A stretch of DNA of 51,474 nucleotides from Jatrophihabitans sp. (GTDB lineage Bacteria > Actinomycetota > Actinomycetes > Mycobacteriales > Jatrophihabitantaceae): the NCBI GenBank assembly GCA_036399055.1, contig DASWNX010000005.1:1-51474 (forward strand), in the 5' to 3' direction. This document shows positions 24,605 to 33,551 of this stretch, in pieces (position 1 is the stretch's first letter; the number at the start of each line of letters is the position of its first letter). Both the position numbers and the translations under genes were made by a program. The notes beneath the pieces were generated by a model. That model saw only the letters and a list, made by a program, of their open reading frames with translations. It had not been told where the DNA came from and did no database searches.

Positions 24605-25770
24605 GCCCGCGGACCGGCCCTCCGGTGCTCGACGTCGACAGGCTGCTCAAGGACCCGGAGCTCAAGGTGCTGGTGACCTGCGGCAGCGGCGGGGTCGGCA
24701 AGACCACCACGGCCGCCGCGCTGGCGCTGCGGGCCGCCGAGCAGGGCCGCCGAGTGGTGGTGCTGACCATCGACCCGGCCCGCCGGCTGGCTCAAGCGCT
24801 CGGGCTGACCGAGCTGGACAACACCCCGCGACTGGTCAAGGGCGTCGGCGCGGGCGGCTCGGGAGCGCTGCTGGCCATGATGCTGGACATGAAGCGGACC
24901 TTTGACGAGGTCGTCAGCGCCAACACCACCCCGGCCAAGGCCGAGCAGATCTTCGCCAACCCGTTCTACCAAACGCTGTCGGCCTCCTTCGCCGGCACGC
25001 AGGAGTACATGGCGATGGAGAAGCTGTCCCAGCTGCGCGCTCAACTGGTCGAGCACGGCGGGTGGGACCTGATCGTGGTCGACACTCCGCCGTCACGCTC
25101 GGCGCTGGACTTCCTGGACGCGCCGCAACGGCTGGGCCGTTTCCTGGACGGCCGGATGATCAAGTTGCTGACCGCGCCGGCCAGGGCCAGCGGCAAGGCG
25201 TACCTGAAAATGGTCTCGGCGTCGTTCTCGATGTTCACCAAGGTTTTGAACAAGATCCTGGGCAATGACCTGCTGATCAACGTCTCGGCCTTCATAGCCT
25301 CGCTGGAGACGATGTTCGGCGGCTTCCGGGAACGGGCCGAGCAGACCTATCAGCTGCTCAAAGCTCCCGGGACCGCTTTCGTGGTGGTGGCATCGCCTGA
25401 GCCCGACGCCCTGCGCGAGGCGTCCTTCTTCGTAGAGCGGCTGCAGCAGGACGACATGCCGCTGGCCGGCGTGGTGCTCAACCGGATGCGGCGCACCGGC
25501 CTGGACCTGAGCGCCTCGCGTGCGGCCGAAGCCGCCGAGCGGCTGGCCGAGTCGCCGGATCAGAGCAAGGCCGTGCGCTTGACGGCGGCCGCGCTGCTGA
25601 TGCACGCCGAAGGCGCTGAGGCCGCGAAGTACGACCGGTCGATGGTGGCCCGATTCGGCGCGGCGCATCCGGATGTGGCTCAGCAGCAGGTGCCTGCGCT
25701 GGCCACCGACGTGCATGACCTGGTGGGTCTGCGGGCGGTCGGCCAGGCACTGGCCGGAGTGCCCGGGTAA
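24601..25770 (+). CDS. ArsA/GET3-type ATPase, second subunit (Rv3680-like)
   Basis: About 389 aa. The Walker A is VTCGSGGVGKTTTAAALAL and the switch region is LIVVDTPPSRSALDFLDAP, followed by the long helical insert seen in GET3-like proteins. GTG 24601 is chosen because it overlaps the upstream stop in GTGA; GTG 24592 is a longer option. It probably forms a complex with the first ATPase. The gap to whiB4 contains a loose repeat of gggctggctca. Confidence 0.88.
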   Translation: MSPRTGPPVLDVDRLLKDPELKVLVTCGSGGVGKTTTAAALALRAAEQGRRVVVLTIDPARRLAQALGLTELDNTPRLVKGVGAGGSGALLAMMLDMKRTFDEVVSANTTPAKAEQIFANPFYQTLSASFAGTQEYMAMEKLSQLRAQLVEHGGWDLIVVDTPPSRSALDFLDAPQRLGRFLDGRMIKLLTAPARASGKAYLKMVSASFSMFTKVLNKILGNDLLINVSAFIASLETMFGGFRERAEQTYQLLKAPGTAFVVVASPEPDALREASFFVERLQQDDMPLAGVVLNRMRRTGLDLSASRAAEAAERLAESPDQSKAVRLTAAALLMHAEGAEAAKYDRSMVARFGAAHPDVAQQQVPALATDVHDLVGLRAVGQALAGVPG

Positions 25771-25860
25771 GTCAGGCGTCGGGCTGGCTCAAGCGTTGGG
25801 CTGGCTCAGCCGACGTCAACCAGATCAGTCAGCCGGACCAGCCAACGACCAGTCACAGAG

Positions 25861-26205
25861 CTAGCGGGCTCGCATGGCCACCGGCGGGATCGCGGCGAAC
25901 TCCTCCGACCGCTGCACGGTCTGCAGGAACGCCCGCCATGAGCCGACGTCAGGCCGGCGGCGCAGCAAGGTGCGCCGTTCGCGCTCGGTCATACCACCCC
26001 ACACCCCGAACTCGGCCCGGCTGTCCAGCGCGTCAGCAAGACAATCCACCCGCACGGGGCAACCCATGCAAATGGTCTTGGCTTTGTGCTGCGCCGCGCC
26101 GACGACGAACAAGGTCTCTGGGTCGACATCCCGGCAAGCTCCGCGCGATGCCCATTCCGGGTCACCGGTGACTCTAGGCCGCTCGGTCATACGTGATGCG
26201 CTCAT
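25861..26205 (-). CDS. whiB4: WhiB-family iron-sulfur regulator (WhiB4-like)
   Basis: 114 aa. Four cluster Cys are visible: one in SRGACRDVDPE and three in ICMGCPVRVDCLADAL; the GVWGG turn and the basic ERERRTLLRRRP region follow. It is syntenic with Rv3681c (WhiB4), a redox sensor. ATG 26205 is chosen; ATG 26190 would shorten it by 5 aa. The upstream region holds a near-perfect 20-bp palindrome (26277-26296) and two gatacttca direct repeats (26222 and 26238). Confidence 0.9.
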   Translation of the reverse strand: MSASRMTERPRVTGDPEWASRGACRDVDPETLFVVGAAQHKAKTICMGCPVRVDCLADALDSRAEFGVWGGMTERERRTLLRRRPDVGSWRAFLQTVQRSEEFAAIPPVAMRAR

Positions 26206-26276
26206 GCATGCCCCGCTTCTTGATACTTCAGCTTCTGGATACTTCACACGAACAAAATGTCGACTACCAACCCGGA

Positions 26277-26296
26277 CGGTAGGTGATCACCAACCG
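26277..26296. promoter_or_regulatory. 20-bp near-perfect palindrome in the whiB4-ponA2 control region
   Basis: CGGTAGGTGATCACCAACCG is symmetrical apart from one central-flank A/A mismatch on each side and contains the perfect GGTGATCACC. It is 72 bp before the whiB4 start and 200 bp before ponA2, a typical operator position. The cognate regulator is unknown. Otherwise the 290-bp gap shows only the direct repeats noted for whiB4 and a TAGTCT near ponA2. Confidence 0.55.
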
Positions 26297-26495
26297 ATGG
26301 GCAAGAGTCTGATATGAGATTGAGTCTTTTCCCAGTGAGTATGGGTAAAAGTGCAATGTCACGATGTGATGGGTGTGCCACAGCCAGTGATCAACTGCGG
26401 CCTCACAAGGACAATCGGCAACGCGCTGGCCAACCTAAATGCTGCAATGGCCGGAATGCCAGAGCTCGTATCGGACTCGCGTAGTCTTAGCGCTC

Positions 26496-29018
26496 ATGGC
26501 GCGTGCATCTGGGCTGACTGTCATCTCCAAACTGGGCAGGTTGGCAGGCCTGCTGGTGATCGTCGGCGTCCTGGCAGCCGGTTTACTGCTGCCCTACATC
26601 GGTGGTGTGGGTGTGGCCGCCAAGGCCGGCGCCGACAAGTTCCTCGGCACCCAGTGCAGCCTGATCGAAGAGCCTGTGCAGCAGCGCACCACCATCTACG
26701 CCAATGACGGCAAGACCGTGATCGCCACCCTGTTCGACCAGAACCGGCAGGTCGTCGCGCTGTCGCGGATTCCGAAGTCCGTCACCAACGCGCTCATCGC
26801 CACCGAGGACCGGCGCTTCTACTCCCACCACGGCGTCGATCTGCGCGGTCTGATGCGAGGCGCGCTCAAGACTTCCAGCGGTGACACCCAGGGCGCGTCG
26901 ACCCTTACTGAGCAGTACGTCAAGCAGGTCCGGTTCTACCAGGCCAACACTGACTCCGAGCGGGCCGCTGCGATCGACCAGAACATCGACCGCAAGATCC
27001 TGGACGCCCAGTGCGCGCTGAAGCTCGAGCAGGAGAACAGCAAGCCTCAGATTCTGGAGAAATACCTCAACATCGCGTCTTTCGGACAGAATTCCTACGG
27101 AATCCAGACCGCTGCTCAGACCTTCTTCGGAGTCGACGTCGGCAAGTTGACGGTGCCGCAGGCCGCGCTGCTGGTGGGCCTGGTCAAGGCGCCGACCGAC
27201 CTGGACCCGTTCAACCATCCACAGGCGGCCCGGGACCGGCGTGACCTGGTCATCGCCAATATGGCCAACCAGAAGTACATCTCCGAGGCTGAGGCGGCCC
27301 GAGCGAAAGCGAGCCCCATCCGGCTGGCCCCGCGAGCGCCGGTGCCGCGCGGCTGCTCGTTCGCCAACCCGGCGATCAAGAACGTCGGATTCTTCTGCGA
27401 CTACGTGACGGACTGGCTGACCAAGGTCGGCGGGCTCAACGAGTCGAAGGTGAACACCAGCGGTTTCAAGATCGTCACCACTTTGGACCCACAGCTGCAG
27501 AACCAGGGCCAGGACGCGATCTGGACGCAAAGCGGGCTGAACCCCTCCAAGGGCCACGGCTACCTGCTGGCGATGCCGTCCGTCACGCCGAGCACCGGTG
27601 CGGTCACCTCGATGATCACCGACGTCAAATACGGTGTGAAGAAAGGCGATAGCGGCTATTCGGTCGACAAGCTGTTCACTAAGGCCTACGCCGGCGCCGG
27701 CTCTACCTACAAGTACTTCACCGCGCTGGCCGCGCTGAAGGCCGGCGTCCCGCCGAGTTACACGCTGACCACCTCGAACAACGAGTGGACCACCAAGAAC
27801 TGCCCGCTGCAGGACGACAACAAGCCCTATGTCTCGCACAACGTGGGCAATTTTCCCTCCACCTCGGCTCTGGAGCGGGCGCTGCCCGCCTCGTCGAACA
27901 CCTACTTCGTGGCGATGGAGGATCAGCTTTTCGGCTGCGACATCTCGCCAATCGTCAACACCGCGACCAGTCTGGGCATGAACTACCTCAACGGCCCCCA
28001 TCTGGACTCCGACGGCAAGCCGACCGGCCGGACCATCGCGCAGTCGATCATCGCCAGCCGGCAGCCGACCTTCACCCTGGGCCAGGACTCGACCTCGGTG
28101 CTGGAGCTGACCGGGGCGTTCGCCGCGCTGGCCAACGAGGGGGTGTTCTGCCCGCCGAAGCCGGTCCGCTCGATCACCGACAGCACCGGCAAGCCGGTCA
28201 CGCTCAAGGCGCACCCGGGCTGTAGCCGGCAGTTCAGCCCTTACGTCGCGCGCACTCTGGTCAACATCATGACCAACGACACCAAGAGCGGCTACGGCAC
28301 CGCGAGCCGGTTCTTCTACGACTGGTACAACAACGGCGGCAGCGAGGTCGCCGGCAAGACCGGCACCAACAACAGCAGCAAGTTCGACCCGGTGACCAAG
28401 AAGTTCGTCGACGACGAGGGCAACTCGGCGCTGTGGTTCGTCGGGATCACCCCGAACCTGGTGTCCGCGGCTGCCGTGGTCAATCCCGAGCGGCCCACCC
28501 AGCGGATCTCGGACGTGCCGGGCATCACCGAGTTCAACTCCGGCACCGACACCTTCGGCGCGGCCGCGTCGAAGTTCTGGAAGATGGCCTTCGGCCCGAC
28601 GCTCAGCGCCCAGGAGTGGACCTGGCCGACGGTCGACTCCACGCCGGGCAACCCGGTGCCCTCGGTGGTCGGCATGGGCCAGGGCGAGGCGATCGAGTTC
28701 CTGAAATCGCAGGGCTTCGTCGGCAAGCCGCTGGCGGTGCCGTGCGGCAGCCGCGAACAGCCGGGCGACGTGGCGTTCTACTCCCCGAAGATCGCCGAGC
28801 CGGGCGCGACCATCTCGCTCTGCATCTCCACCGGGGTGCCGGCCGACGTGTACGTGCCGCCCTACGTCCCGTACCGGCCGTATGTGCCGCCGCAGCAGTC
28901 CTACACGCCCCCACCGCCGCCGCAGACCTCCACAGCGCCGTCACCCGACCCGACGCCGACACAGCCAGCGCCTCAGCCGTCCAAGCCGGCCGCCAGCAAG
29001 CCACCCAAGCCTCGCTAG
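26496..29018 (+). CDS. ponA2: Bifunctional class A penicillin-binding protein with PASTA domain (PonA2-like)
   Basis: 840 aa. An N-terminal membrane anchor (residues 18-40) is followed by the glycosyltransferase domain (ATEDRRFYSHHGVD, then GASTLTEQYVKQ) and a transpeptidase with Ser403-TYK, SSN at 467 and KTG at 621. A C-terminal PASTA domain (VPSVVGMGQGEAIEFLKSQG) and a long Pro/Thr tail end it. It polymerises and cross-links peptidoglycan outside the membrane. ATG 26496 starts the anchor; TAGTCT at 26482-26487 implies a leaderless mRNA. Syntenic with Rv3682. It stops 1 bp from the convergent yqeY. Confidence 0.94.
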   Translation: MARASGLTVISKLGRLAGLLVIVGVLAAGLLLPYIGGVGVAAKAGADKFLGTQCSLIEEPVQQRTTIYANDGKTVIATLFDQNRQVVALSRIPKSVTNALIATEDRRFYSHHGVDLRGLMRGALKTSSGDTQGASTLTEQYVKQVRFYQANTDSERAAAIDQNIDRKILDAQCALKLEQENSKPQILEKYLNIASFGQNSYGIQTAAQTFFGVDVGKLTVPQAALLVGLVKAPTDLDPFNHPQAARDRRDLVIANMANQKYISEAEAARAKASPIRLAPRAPVPRGCSFANPAIKNVGFFCDYVTDWLTKVGGLNESKVNTSGFKIVTTLDPQLQNQGQDAIWTQSGLNPSKGHGYLLAMPSVTPSTGAVTSMITDVKYGVKKGDSGYSVDKLFTKAYAGAGSTYKYFTALAALKAGVPPSYTLTTSNNEWTTKNCPLQDDNKPYVSHNVGNFPSTSALERALPASSNTYFVAMEDQLFGCDISPIVNTATSLGMNYLNGPHLDSDGKPTGRTIAQSIIASRQPTFTLGQDSTSVLELTGAFAALANEGVFCPPKPVRSITDSTGKPVTLKAHPGCSRQFSPYVARTLVNIMTNDTKSGYGTASRFFYDWYNNGGSEVAGKTGTNNSSKFDPVTKKFVDDEGNSALWFVGITPNLVSAAAVVNPERPTQRISDVPGITEFNSGTDTFGAAASKFWKMAFGPTLSAQEWTWPTVDSTPGNPVPSVVGMGQGEAIEFLKSQGFVGKPLAVPCGSREQPGDVAFYSPKIAEPGATISLCISTGVPADVYVPPYVPYRPYVPPQQSYTPPPPPQTSTAPSPDPTPTQPAPQPSKPAASKPPKPR

Positions 29019-29019
29019 G

Positions 29020-29472
29020 TCAGGAGAGCTGGCGGCGCACCTCGTCCGAGAGGCGCTTGCCGTCGGCCCGGCCGGCCACCTTGGGGGTCAGCAGCTTCAT
29101 CACCTGACCCATCTGGCGCGCCTCGGTGGCGCCGGACTCGCGCACCGCCTCGGTCACCAGCGTCGCCAGCTCGGCGTCGGCGAGCTGGCGGGGCAAGTAG
29201 CGGTTGAGCACCGTCTCCTCGGCCAGCTCGCGAGCAGCCTGCTCGGCGCGCCCGGCCGACCCGAACGCCTCGGCGGCCTCCCGGCGCTTCTTGGCCTCGC
29301 GGCCGATCACCTTGAGCACCTCGTCGTCGGTGAGCTCGCGAGCGCTGGAGCCCGAGACCTCCTCGGTGCTCACCGCGGTGAGCAGCATCCGCAGCGTTGC
29401 GGTGCTCAGCTCGTCGCGGCCCTTCATCGCGGTGGTCAGGTCTGCCTTCAGCTGTGCCTTGAGCTCGGTCAT
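29020..29472 (-). CDS. GatB/YqeY domain protein
   Basis: 150 aa, the usual YqeY length. It reads KAQLKADLTTAMKGRDELST at the start and shows ARQMGQVMKLLTPKVAGRAD near the end, typical of the tRNA-binding helical domain shared with GatB. A role in tRNA-dependent amidation is assumed for the family but not shown. ATG 29472 is favoured because the N-terminus aligns; the gene is divergent from the phosphoesterase. Confidence 0.88.
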   Translation of the reverse strand: MTELKAQLKADLTTAMKGRDELSTATLRMLLTAVSTEEVSGSSARELTDDEVLKVIGREAKKRREAAEAFGSAGRAEQAARELAEETVLNRYLPRQLADAELATLVTEAVRESGATEARQMGQVMKLLTPKVAGRADGKRLSDEVRRQLS

Positions 29473-29513
29473 GGGTCTCAGGCTAGTTGTGGGCCGCCCG
29501 TAGTCTGATCGGC

Positions 29514-30419
29514 ATGTCCGCACTGCGCCGCAGCCTGATGGCCACCGCCGTGGCCGGTGTGGCGACGGCCGGCTACGGCGGGCTGATCGAGCGCAACCTG
29601 TTCACCCTGCGCCGGTTCGCGGCGCCGGTGCTCGATCCGGGCAGCCCTGCGCTGCGGGTGCTGCACCTGTCGGACCTGCACCTCACCGCCGCACAGCAGC
29701 GCAAGCAGGCCTGGGTGTCGCAGCTGGCCAGGCTGCGGCCGGACTACGTGATCAACACCGGTGACACCAGCTCGGACCCGGAGGGCATTCCGGCGATCCT
29801 GCGGGCGCTGGGGCCGTTGTTCGACTTCCCGGGCGCGTTCGTGCCCGGCAACAATGACTACTACGTGCCGGCGCCGAAGAACCCGGCCCGGTACTTCCTG
29901 CCGAACAAGGTGGGCGACCTGCAGGGCCGGCGCCGGATGCCCTGGGACGAGCTGGCGGCCGCGATGACGGTTCGCGGCTGGCTCGACCTGACCCACGTCC
30001 GCACCACCGTGCAGGTCGCCGGCCTGCCGGTGGCGCTGGCCGGCACCGACGACCCGCATCTGCGTCGAGCCCGGTATTCCAAGATCGCCGGGCCGGCTGA
30101 CCCCGCCGCCGCCGTCCGGATCGGGGTCATCCACTCGCCGGAGCCGGCGCTGCTTGGCGCCTTCGCCGGCGACGGCTATGACCTGGTGCTGGCCGGGCAC
30201 ACCCACGGCGGCCAGGTACGGGTGCCGTTCGGGCCGGCGATCGTCACCAACTGCGGCATCGACGTGCACCGGGCCCGCTGGCTGCACGCCTGGGATGACC
30301 GGATGTGGTTCAACGTGTGCGCGGGACTGGGCACTAACCCGTTTATGCCGTTCCGGATCGGGTGCCGACCGGAGGCGGTGCTGCTCACGTTGCTGCCCAG
30401 GGACGTGGTGCGCCGCTGA
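29514..30419 (+). CDS. Metallophosphoesterase (Rv3683-like), membrane-associated
   Basis: 301 aa. An N-terminal hydrophobic segment precedes a calcineurin-like phosphoesterase domain: LHLSDLHLTAAQQ (DxH), VINTGDTSSDPEG (GDxxD-like), VPGNNDYYVP (GNHD variant with Asn for His) and LAGHTHGGQVRVP (GHTHxGQ). It resembles YkuE-type enzymes. TAGTCT lies 7 nt before ATG 29514, so it is probably leaderless. Next is tRNA-Pro. Confidence 0.88.
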   Translation: MSALRRSLMATAVAGVATAGYGGLIERNLFTLRRFAAPVLDPGSPALRVLHLSDLHLTAAQQRKQAWVSQLARLRPDYVINTGDTSSDPEGIPAILRALGPLFDFPGAFVPGNNDYYVPAPKNPARYFLPNKVGDLQGRRRMPWDELAAAMTVRGWLDLTHVRTTVQVAGLPVALAGTDDPHLRRARYSKIAGPADPAAAVRIGVIHSPEPALLGAFAGDGYDLVLAGHTHGGQVRVPFGPAIVTNCGIDVHRARWLHAWDDRMWFNVCAGLGTNPFMPFRIGCRPEAVLLTLLPRDVVRR

Positions 30420-30448
30420 ATCAGTCCGAGGGGCTCCTATCCCCCGGT

Positions 30449-30476
30449 TCTGGCCCGCGGCCGGCTCGGCTATGCT
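30449..30476 (+). promoter_or_regulatory. Predicted tRNA-Pro promoter
   Basis: TATGCT at 30471-30476, with a weak -35 (TTCTGG, 16-bp spacing), lies 14 nt before the mature 5' end of the tRNA, the usual distance. Confidence 0.5.
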
Positions 30477-30490
30477 GGAGCGGTTGCAGC

Positions 30491-30567
<77 letters not shown>

Positions 30568-30575
30568 CGATAGTT

Positions 30576-31637
30576 CTATTCAGCGCCTCGGTCCGCGCCC
30601 TCGGTCAAGCCCGGCCCCGCTGCGCCGAGCCTTGCCTGACCGGCATTCGACGCCCCACCGTCAGCTAGGGCGCGTTCAACCTCAGCCTCATCGTGAGCAG
30701 TCGGCCGCTCCGGTCGGCCACGCAGCCGTTCAAGCACCCGGCCGCCGGTGACCGCCAGGAACGCTCCGGCGAGCAGCACCACCGCGCCCACGGCCTGCAA
30801 CAGTCCGAAGGACTCGCCCAGAAGCACCACCGAGCAGAAAGTGCCGATGACCGGAACCAGGAACATCATCGTCGTCGCGGCTGAGGGCCCGACAGCCTGC
30901 ACGCCCCGGTAGTAAAACAGATAGGCCACGGCGGTCGGCCCGATGGCGACGTAGGCGACGTTGAGCCACACCACATGTGAGAGCCCGCTCCAGTCCACGT
31001 CGTCGATGCCCGGACTTGCATAGAAGCCGAGCATTATCGTGCCTGTCAGCATGGCGTACGTGGTCGCTTTCAGCGGTTCCATCCCACCGAGGACGCGAGC
31101 GCCGTACACGGAGTAAGCGGCCCAGCACGCGGCGCTGAGCAGGAACAAGAGGTCACCCACCAGCCGGGTGCTTCCACCGCTGCCCTCACTCGCGCCGAGG
31201 AAGAAGATCGCTGCCCCTATCAGGCCGATGGTCAAGCCCGTGACTCGGGACGCTGACGCGGCCTCCTTTCGCGTGAGCAGCATGAACGCCGTGGTCAGGA
31301 TGGGGCTCATCACCGGCACGATGATGCTGGCATCGACGGCTGGCGCCAGCGAAAGACCCCAAAAGAAGAAGAGGTTGTAAGCGAAGACCTCGAGGAATCC
31401 CGCGATCGCCGCCCTCGACCAATCTCGTGCGGAGGTGCGGCCGGACCGGCTCAGAAACGACATCACCACCAGAAGCGCCACAGCCCCGCCACCGAAGCGA
31501 AGAAGCGCTGCCACCGCATGCGGCATGTGATCGACCATCAACTCTGAACTGCTGAATCCGCTACCCCAGAACAACATGGTCGCGGCGAGCAACAGGTACG
31601 GGCTGCGCCAGCCGCTCTGCGCGCGTGCCTCAGACAT
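30576..31637 (-). CDS. EamA/DMT-family transporter
   Basis: 353 aa, ten membrane helices in two EamA repeats (first from [20 protein letters not shown], second from [20 protein letters not shown]). Such proteins usually export metabolites or amino acids. The ATG at 31637 follows GGAGGAAAC, a strong ribosome site. A charged C-terminal tail follows helix ten. The gene directly neighbours tRNA-Pro and precedes the broken NRPS fragment, so it may belong to a decayed or still active biosynthetic region. Confidence 0.87.
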   Translation of the reverse strand: MSEARAQSGWRSPYLLLAATMLFWGSGFSSSELMVDHMPHAVAALLRFGGGAVALLVVMSFLSRSGRTSARDWSRAAIAGFLEVFAYNLFFFWGLSLAPAVDASIIVPVMSPILTTAFMLLTRKEAASASRVTGLTIGLIGAAIFFLGASEGSGGSTRLVGDLLFLLSAACWAAYSVYGARVLGGMEPLKATTYAMLTGTIMLGFYASPGIDDVDWSGLSHVVWLNVAYVAIGPTAVAYLFYYRGVQAVGPSAATTMMFLVPVIGTFCSVVLLGESFGLLQAVGAVVLLAGAFLAVTGGRVLERLRGRPERPTAHDEAEVERALADGGASNAGQARLGAAGPGLTEGADRGAE

Positions 31638-31754
31638 GTTTCCTCCTCCAGGGCCGCGCCGCACCCGACCTTGCTGCCGGATACCACGGCATTAACTTAC
31701 TGGGTCGCAATTCTCAGCAGCGGTTAGACGGCTGCGCAATGAGGTGAATAGCGC

Positions 31755-32495
31755 TCAACCAGCCTCCCTCAAACGAGCTGTGATGGCTTCTGCCAAGCTT
31801 CCTGCGTGCTCTTCTAGGTAGAAGTGGCCACCAGGAAAGCGAAGTATCTCTGTCCGCGCCTTAGAGCTCACTCTCCAATCCTCAAGCTCTGAAACTTGAA
31901 GATATCTTTGTCACCGCAGCACACGACTATGTCCGCCTCCGTGACGGTGTTCTCCTCCTTACCCAGATACGGGCCACTACATTGCCATGACTCACGCCCA
32001 CGCCCTTGGGATTTCCCGTGGTGTGCCCGAGGTGTAGATGTAATAGGCGGTGTCCGGCGCCGCCGGCTCCGGTTTCACACTTGGCGCGGCGGCGCCTGCT
32101 CCGAGCAACGCGGCGATCTCGGTAGCGGTGACCGCCGTGATGCCGTCGAATTCAGCCACTGCGTCTCCGACGACAGCCGTGCACTGACTGTCGGTCAGAA
32201 TGAACGCGGTCCTTGCGACTGGGTTGCGGATATCCAGGGGGATATAGGCGGCGCCGCACTTCAAATCCCCAGGATGGCGGCGATCGCCTCCGCGCTCGGC
32301 AGGACGCGCAGCGCCACCCGGCCCTTAATAACCCCTCGGCCGCGCAAGAGCTACGCCACATTGTTAGACCACTCGTCGAGTTCGCGATAGGTCAGCTCGC
32401 TGCTGCTGGTGGTGATAGCCACCCGATCGGCGTGATGCCGCGCGGCGTCCTGAAACACGCTGACGAGAGTGGGGTCTTGTCGATGTCACGACCAC
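31755..32495 (-). pseudogene. NRPS adenylation-domain and type II thioesterase remnant
   Basis: Read from 32495 down: AGGAGGAC then GTG; after a frame change, VAITTSSSELTYRELDEWSN (A1 region), a stop, then AAILGI, a one-base deletion, and the open stretch GAAYIPLDIRNPVARTAFIL to YYIYTSGT (A2-A3, 31992-32264). Another deletion follows, with TGNPKGVGVSHGNV in the next frame. Then comes a thioesterase C-terminus: VVCCGDKD, and after a further shift RFPGGHFYLEEHAGSLAEAI ending at TGA 31755. At least four lesions and a large internal deletion show that the gene is dead. The family matches are clear. Confidence 0.8.
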
Positions 32496-32505
32496 AGTCC
32501 TCCTA

Positions 32506-32858
32506 GTTGTCCGGTTCGCGCAGAATGTACGTACGCGGATTTAGGAGTGTCAAGACCTTGCTCGGCTTTAAAGGGTTTTCATCTAGAAATGTCAGATACT
32601 CCAACATCCTTTTAATAAGCCTTCAGAAAACCACAGGACGTCAGGCACGGCACCGGTGAAAGCACCTTGACCGGTCCTCGATGGGGATTCACCGCTTACC
32701 GGCTGGGGATTTCACAAACGGGGGACATGGGGCTCCCGGCACCTCCTAGAGCCAGCCGCGTGGCGTGATTCGAGCCGGCTAGACACCGGCGTTCAGCGCA
32801 GTGCGCCCAGGCTCGGGACGCTGGAGCAGTTGTCGGTGCCCGGGTGCACAATCAACCC
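32506..32858. other. Intergenic stretch of lower GC content
   Basis: No credible gene is seen. The sequence is visibly AT-richer (aaagggttttcatctagaaa region, 32570-32590) than the rest of the window. It contains the palindrome CACCGGTG (32651-32658) and an inverted repeat CGGTGAA/TTCACCG (32654-32660, 32688-32694). It probably holds the former promoter of the NRPS gene and the promoter of the DUF899 gene. Confidence 0.5.
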
Positions 32859-33509
32859 ATGGAGCACTCGAGCACGGTGACCGCGAAGCCCGACATCGTC
32901 TCGGCCGAACAGTGGCAGCAGGCTCGCGACGCGCTGCTCAGGGCCGAGAAAGAAGTCACCCGCGCCGAGGACGCGCTGGCCGCCCAGCGTCGCCGCCTGC
33001 CGATGGTGAAGTTCGACAACGACTACACCTTTGACACCCCGACCGGCCCGAAGAGCCTGCTCGACCTGTTCCAGGGGCGAGGCGAGTTGATCGTCTACCA
33101 GTTCATGGACAACGGCCCCGACCACTACTGCCCCGGTTGCACCTGGTTCACCAACAACGTCCCCGTCACCGCGCTGCCCGGGCTCGCCCAGCGCGGGGTC
33201 AGCTGGGTGACGGTGTCGAACATGCCACTCGCCCAGATCGAGGCGTACAAGAAGCAGATGGGCTGGACGCTGCCGTTCGTGTCATCGCACGCGACCACGT
33301 TCGCCGAGGACTGCGGGGCGGGTGGCGGCTTTCTGCTGAGCGTGTTCCTGCGCGACGGCGAGGACGTCTACCGCACCTACAGCACCACCTCGCGCGGCGT
33401 GGACCGGCTGGTCTTCGCCAACCACCTGCTCGATCACACGCCCTACGGCCGGCAGGAGGACTGGGAGGACTCCCCGCCCGGCTGGCCGCAGCACCCCACG
33501 TACGGGTAG
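32859..33509 (+). CDS. DUF899 thioredoxin-fold protein
   Basis: 216 aa. The motif YCPGCTWFTNNVP holds a CxxC-like pair, and the surrounding LIVYQFMDNGPDHYCPGC is typical of DUF899, a predicted dithiol-disulfide oxidoreductase family. The N-terminal KxxVSAEQWQQARDALL helix and the C-terminal PYGRQEDWEDSPPGWPQ block are also characteristic. ATG 32859 is chosen; GTG 32844 is possible. It is convergent with the ATP-grasp operon. Confidence 0.85.
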   Translation: MEHSSTVTAKPDIVSAEQWQQARDALLRAEKEVTRAEDALAAQRRRLPMVKFDNDYTFDTPTGPKSLLDLFQGRGELIVYQFMDNGPDHYCPGCTWFTNNVPVTALPGLAQRGVSWVTVSNMPLAQIEAYKKQMGWTLPFVSSHATTFAEDCGAGGGFLLSVFLRDGEDVYRTYSTTSRGVDRLVFANHLLDHTPYGRQEDWEDSPPGWPQHPTYG

Positions 33510-33551
33510 ACGCGGCACGGAGAAGCCCTTGGGCCAAGCAGCACCAGCCGC

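Noticed and set aside
26362-26383. Crp-like TGTGA...CCACA before ponA2
   Set aside because: Only one good half-site; the second half matches 3 of 5 bases at the proper spacing.
28861-29004. Pro-rich repeat region as a separate gene
   Set aside because: It is the in-frame C-terminal tail of the PonA2-like protein, common in this family.
32271-32281. Short match (tcaaatcccc) to the tRNA-Pro 3' region as an attachment site
   Set aside because: Only 10 bases agree and they lie inside the NRPS relic on a region explained by coding homology.
31896-32390. Open frame of 164 codons on the plus strand
   Set aside because: It is the complement of the NRPS/thioesterase relic, has no family features and no ribosome site.
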